Shown here one piece after another: positions 4,248 through 6,070 of a stretch of DNA of 6,070 nt (positions within the stretch are counted from its first letter, which is position 1; each line of letters opens with the position of its first letter). The DNA is taken from positions 1 to 6,070 of the forward strand of contig PEZR01000081.1 of NCBI GenBank assembly GCA_002773975.1. Reading direction: 5' to 3'. The notes beneath the pieces are model-generated. The model saw only the letters and a program-made list of their open reading frames with translations, had not been told where the DNA came from and ran no database searches. Source of the DNA: Bdellovibrio sp. CG10_big_fil_rev_8_21_14_0_10_47_8. GTDB lineage: Bacteria > Bdellovibrionota > Bdellovibrionia > Bdellovibrionales > Bdellovibrionaceae. Made by a program: the position numbers and the translations under genes.

Positions 4248-5804
4248 CTATCGAGCAAGTTTCCGTTTATCGAGACCGTACTTTTCGACCTTCATGATCA
4301 GACCGGCTCGAGAAATGCCAAGCTCTTTTGCAAGTTTGGATTTGTTCCAGCCGGTGCGGCGAAGACCCTCGCGAATCATGTCACGCTCCAACTCTTCGAG
4401 AGCATCCTTCAGTTTTCCCTGAAGGCGGGCGCCCTGAACTTTGGATTTGTCAGCGATCTCCATAATTTTCGGAGACAACATTTCTGGTAAGATTTTTGTG
4501 TCTTCGCCAGACAGAACAACTAAGCGTTCCATTTCATTTTGTAATTCTCGAACATTTCCGGGCCATGGATAGTCATACAGCTTTTCCAAGGCGCGTTTTG
4601 TTAGGGCGCGTTTTGCAAGCCCCGTGCTCTCTGTTGATTTTTGCAAAAAGAATTCCGCCAAGAGGGGAATATCTTCTTTTCTTTCGCGAAGAGGCGGCAC
4701 GCGAAGATTGATGACATTCAAACGATAGTACAAGTCTTCTCGGAATGTTCCCTGTTCAACCATTTCTTTTAGGTTTCGATTTGTCGCGGCGATGATTCGA
4801 ACGTCAACCTTGCGCTGCTCAGTTGCACCCACAGGTGTGAATGTGCCTTCTTGCAAAACACGCAGAAGTTTTACCTGCATTTGGGGTGAGGTATCACCAA
4901 TCTCATCAAGAAAGAAAGTTCCTTTGTCAGCGACCTCGAACAAGCCTTTTTTGTCTTTAAGCGCTCCAGTAAAGGAGCCTTTAATATGACCAAAAAGTTC
5001 TGACTCCAAAAGATTATCATTGAAAGCCGAACAGTTCTGAATCACAAAAGCCTTGTCTTTACGGCTGGAATTATAGTGAATGGCCTTGGCAATAAGCTCT
5101 TTACCCGTTCCGTTTTCACCTTGAATGAGAACCGTAGAGTCGGCCCCTTTGATTTTATCTAAAAGAGCATACAAAGATTGCATCGGTTTAGACTTACCGA
5201 TCATGTTGTCATATTTATAACGACTTCCAAGTTCCTTGTTCAATTCTTTGATTCGATCTTCTCTTCGGGTGATTTCTAGATGAAGAGTTACAACCTCTTG
5301 AGCAACGAGATCACAGATCTCACAGAAATGTTGTCTTTCAGCTTCGTCTAAATATTTGAATTTCGCCAAAGATTTTTCAATCATATCACTGGCGGCGCCA
5401 AAGGCTGCCAAACGATCTCGAACTTCTTCGAGGCGAGGGGTAAAATTAGCGTCGCGAAAGAAGCCCATCGCGATGACAGTTCCCATAAAGTCATTTTCAA
5501 TCATGATTGGAAAAACACCGACGTCAAATCCGCCAAGGTCCCACTTTTTCATGCTGTACTTGTTGTCGGAGACACGAAGATCATCGATTGTTTTGGTGAC
5601 CAGGTCACAAATTCCAGCTTGAGTGGACTCTTTTCCAACAAGATATCCGATCGAAGGGTTTGCCCAGGCGGCCTTTCCCTGATCGAGGCCTCGGATCATT
5701 CCACGCTCATCGGTGAATACAACATCGACATTCCACCAAGAACTGAGAATATGCCGTAATCTTTTGATCACATGTATATGTTCAAATTCATCCCAATTGA
5801 TCAT
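4248..5804 (-). CDS. Sigma-54-dependent transcriptional activator, PocR-like sensor + AAA+ + Fis HTH
   Basis: An enhancer-binding protein of 518 residues that would use ATP hydrolysis to open promoters held by RNA polymerase with sigma-54. The N-terminal part (about 5-165) resembles the PocR-type ligand-sensing fold: FPIMIENDFMGTVIAMGFF at 98-116 is the typical segment, and cysteines 66, 161 and 164 are present. There is no receiver domain. A helical, charged linker (165-197) follows. The AAA+ domain has Walker A GENGTGKE (229-236), the sigma-54-contact loop as GSFTGA (276-281) instead of GAFTGA, Walker B FFLDE (297-301), and the FREDLYYRLNV and PPLRERKEDIP motifs. The Fis-type helix-turn-helix is at 485-509 (GWNKSKLAKELGISRAGL). 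A TTG at 5816 would add four residues, but GGAG six bases before ATG 5804 makes that the start. It is monocistronic by position. Adjacency suggests control of the pilus operon, yet its target and ligand are unknown. Confidence 0.93.
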   Translation of the reverse strand: MINWDEFEHIHVIKRLRHILSSWWNVDVVFTDERGMIRGLDQGKAAWANPSIGYLVGKESTQAGICDLVTKTIDDLRVSDNKYSMKKWDLGGFDVGVFPIMIENDFMGTVIAMGFFRDANFTPRLEEVRDRLAAFGAASDMIEKSLAKFKYLDEAERQHFCEICDLVAQEVVTLHLEITRREDRIKELNKELGSRYKYDNMIGKSKPMQSLYALLDKIKGADSTVLIQGENGTGKELIAKAIHYNSSRKDKAFVIQNCSAFNDNLLESELFGHIKGSFTGALKDKKGLFEVADKGTFFLDEIGDTSPQMQVKLLRVLQEGTFTPVGATEQRKVDVRIIAATNRNLKEMVEQGTFREDLYYRLNVINLRVPPLRERKEDIPLLAEFFLQKSTESTGLAKRALTKRALEKLYDYPWPGNVRELQNEMERLVVLSGEDTKILPEMLSPKIMEIADKSKVQGARLQGKLKDALEELERDMIREGLRRTGWNKSKLAKELGISRAGLIMKVEKYGLDKRKLAR

Positions 5805-5849
5805 AAATTTCTCCAATGTGTTAACAATATTTCCAATTCTCTCAGTTCT

Positions 5850-5873
5850 CTTGTCGTCAAATATTTCGACAAG
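5850..5873. promoter_or_regulatory. Inverted repeat upstream of the regulator gene, possible operator
   Basis: CTTGTCG (5850-5856), ten AT-rich bases, then CGACAAG (5867-5873): a perfect 7-bp dyad with 17-base centre-to-centre spacing, near the size seen for dimeric activators. It lies 46 bases upstream of the regulator ATG. Related half-sites TCGACA occur at 5930-5935 and 5973-5978 (minus strand). Autoregulation is a reasonable guess. I found no convincing -35/-10 or -24/-12 promoter in this gap, although a TTGACA is present at 5952-5947 without a good -10. Confidence 0.35.
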
Positions 5874-5992
5874 CTTAAGGGAGGGGACTAAAAATTTGAC
5901 AGTGGTCCTGTTTCATCCTGAGACCAACCTGTCGATTGGAGAGTGATGTCAATATGTTAGATTTTGGCGAGTTGTCGATGTAAGAGTGTCTA

Positions 5993-6070
5993 CTATTTCT
6001 TTTCGCGAAAAGCAGAGGGATTCATCGCATCCATGTACCGTTTAAGATATTGTCCAGTCAGACTTTTTTT
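5993..6070 (-). CDS. uvrA: C-terminal end of a gene resembling UvrA excinuclease subunit (partial)
   Basis: Only the last 25 codons are in the window, reading KKSLTGQYLKRYMDAMNPSA and five more residues to a TAG. The S-x-TGQYLK motif is what closes many UvrA proteins, the damage-recognising ATPase of nucleotide excision repair, usually within 10-20 residues of the stop; here about 17 residues follow the motif. With so short a piece the assignment is recognition of one motif, and another protein is possible. It reads in the same direction as the regulator, with a 188-bp gap between. Confidence 0.55.
   Translation of the reverse strand, partial: KKSLTGQYLKRYMDAMNPSAFREKK

Noticed and set aside
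5924..5952. TTGACA at 5952-5947 as a sigma-70 promoter for the regulator
   Set aside because: At 17 bases the -10 position reads GGTTGG, which has almost no match to TATAAT.
1..6070. CRISPR array, insertion sequence, tRNA or phage genes
   Set aside because: No regularly spaced repeats, transposase motifs, cloverleaf or integrase seen; the window is nearly filled by one operon and its regulator.

Overview
The window looks like part of a Tad/Flp (type IVb) pilus locus from a Gram-negative bacterium. Every gene I can support reads on the minus strand, so the biological order runs from high to low coordinates. The gene set suggests a Bdellovibrio-like predatory deltaproteobacterium (Bdellovibrionota): a small Flp pilin, a stand-alone prepilin peptidase, TadE-like pseudopilins, CpaB and a CpaC secretin, next to an enhancer-binding-type sigma-54 activator. 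This assignment rests on recognition of the gene order and protein style, not on a database search, and I hold it at about 0.6.

Layout in transcription order. At 6070-5993 lies the last 25 codons of a gene whose tail resembles UvrA. A 188-bp gap (5992-5805) carries inverted repeats and recurring TCGACA motifs. At 5804-4248 is a 518-residue sigma-54-dependent activator with a PocR-like N-terminal sensory region, an AAA+ domain and a Fis-type helix-turn-helix. The 237-bp gap 4247-4011 holds a perfect 18-bp inverted repeat just after the regulator, several shorter inverted repeats, a promoter candidate with a FliA-like -10 box, and a small 5'-UTR stem. From 4010 to the left edge runs a tightly packed operon: Flp pilin (4010-3816), a Flp-like protein without a leader (3799-3608), prepilin peptidase CpaA/TadV (3608-3105), a 78-residue minor prepilin candidate (3108-2872), a TadE-like pseudopilin (2875-2267), a second TadE/TadF-like pseudopilin (2273-1782), CpaB/RcpC (1769-873) and the first 284 codons of the CpaC/RcpA secretin (852-1), which runs off the window.

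How they work together (family knowledge plus inference): the peptidase cleaves the prepilins after a conserved Gly, Flp polymerises into the fibre, the TadE-like proteins act as minor pilins, and CpaC with CpaB forms the outer-membrane channel. The assembly ATPase and platform genes (tadZ/A/B/C) would be expected to the left. Four successive genes overlap by 1 to 7 nt, pointing to translational coupling and fixed stoichiometry. The neighbouring activator may control the operon, but no good sigma-54 promoter is visible before flp, so that link is open.

The least ordinary parts are the cassette of four pilin-like proteins around the peptidase, one of which starts inside the usual mature pilin N-terminus, and the repeat-rich control region between regulator and pilin. 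Both gaps without genes are shorter than 300 bp.
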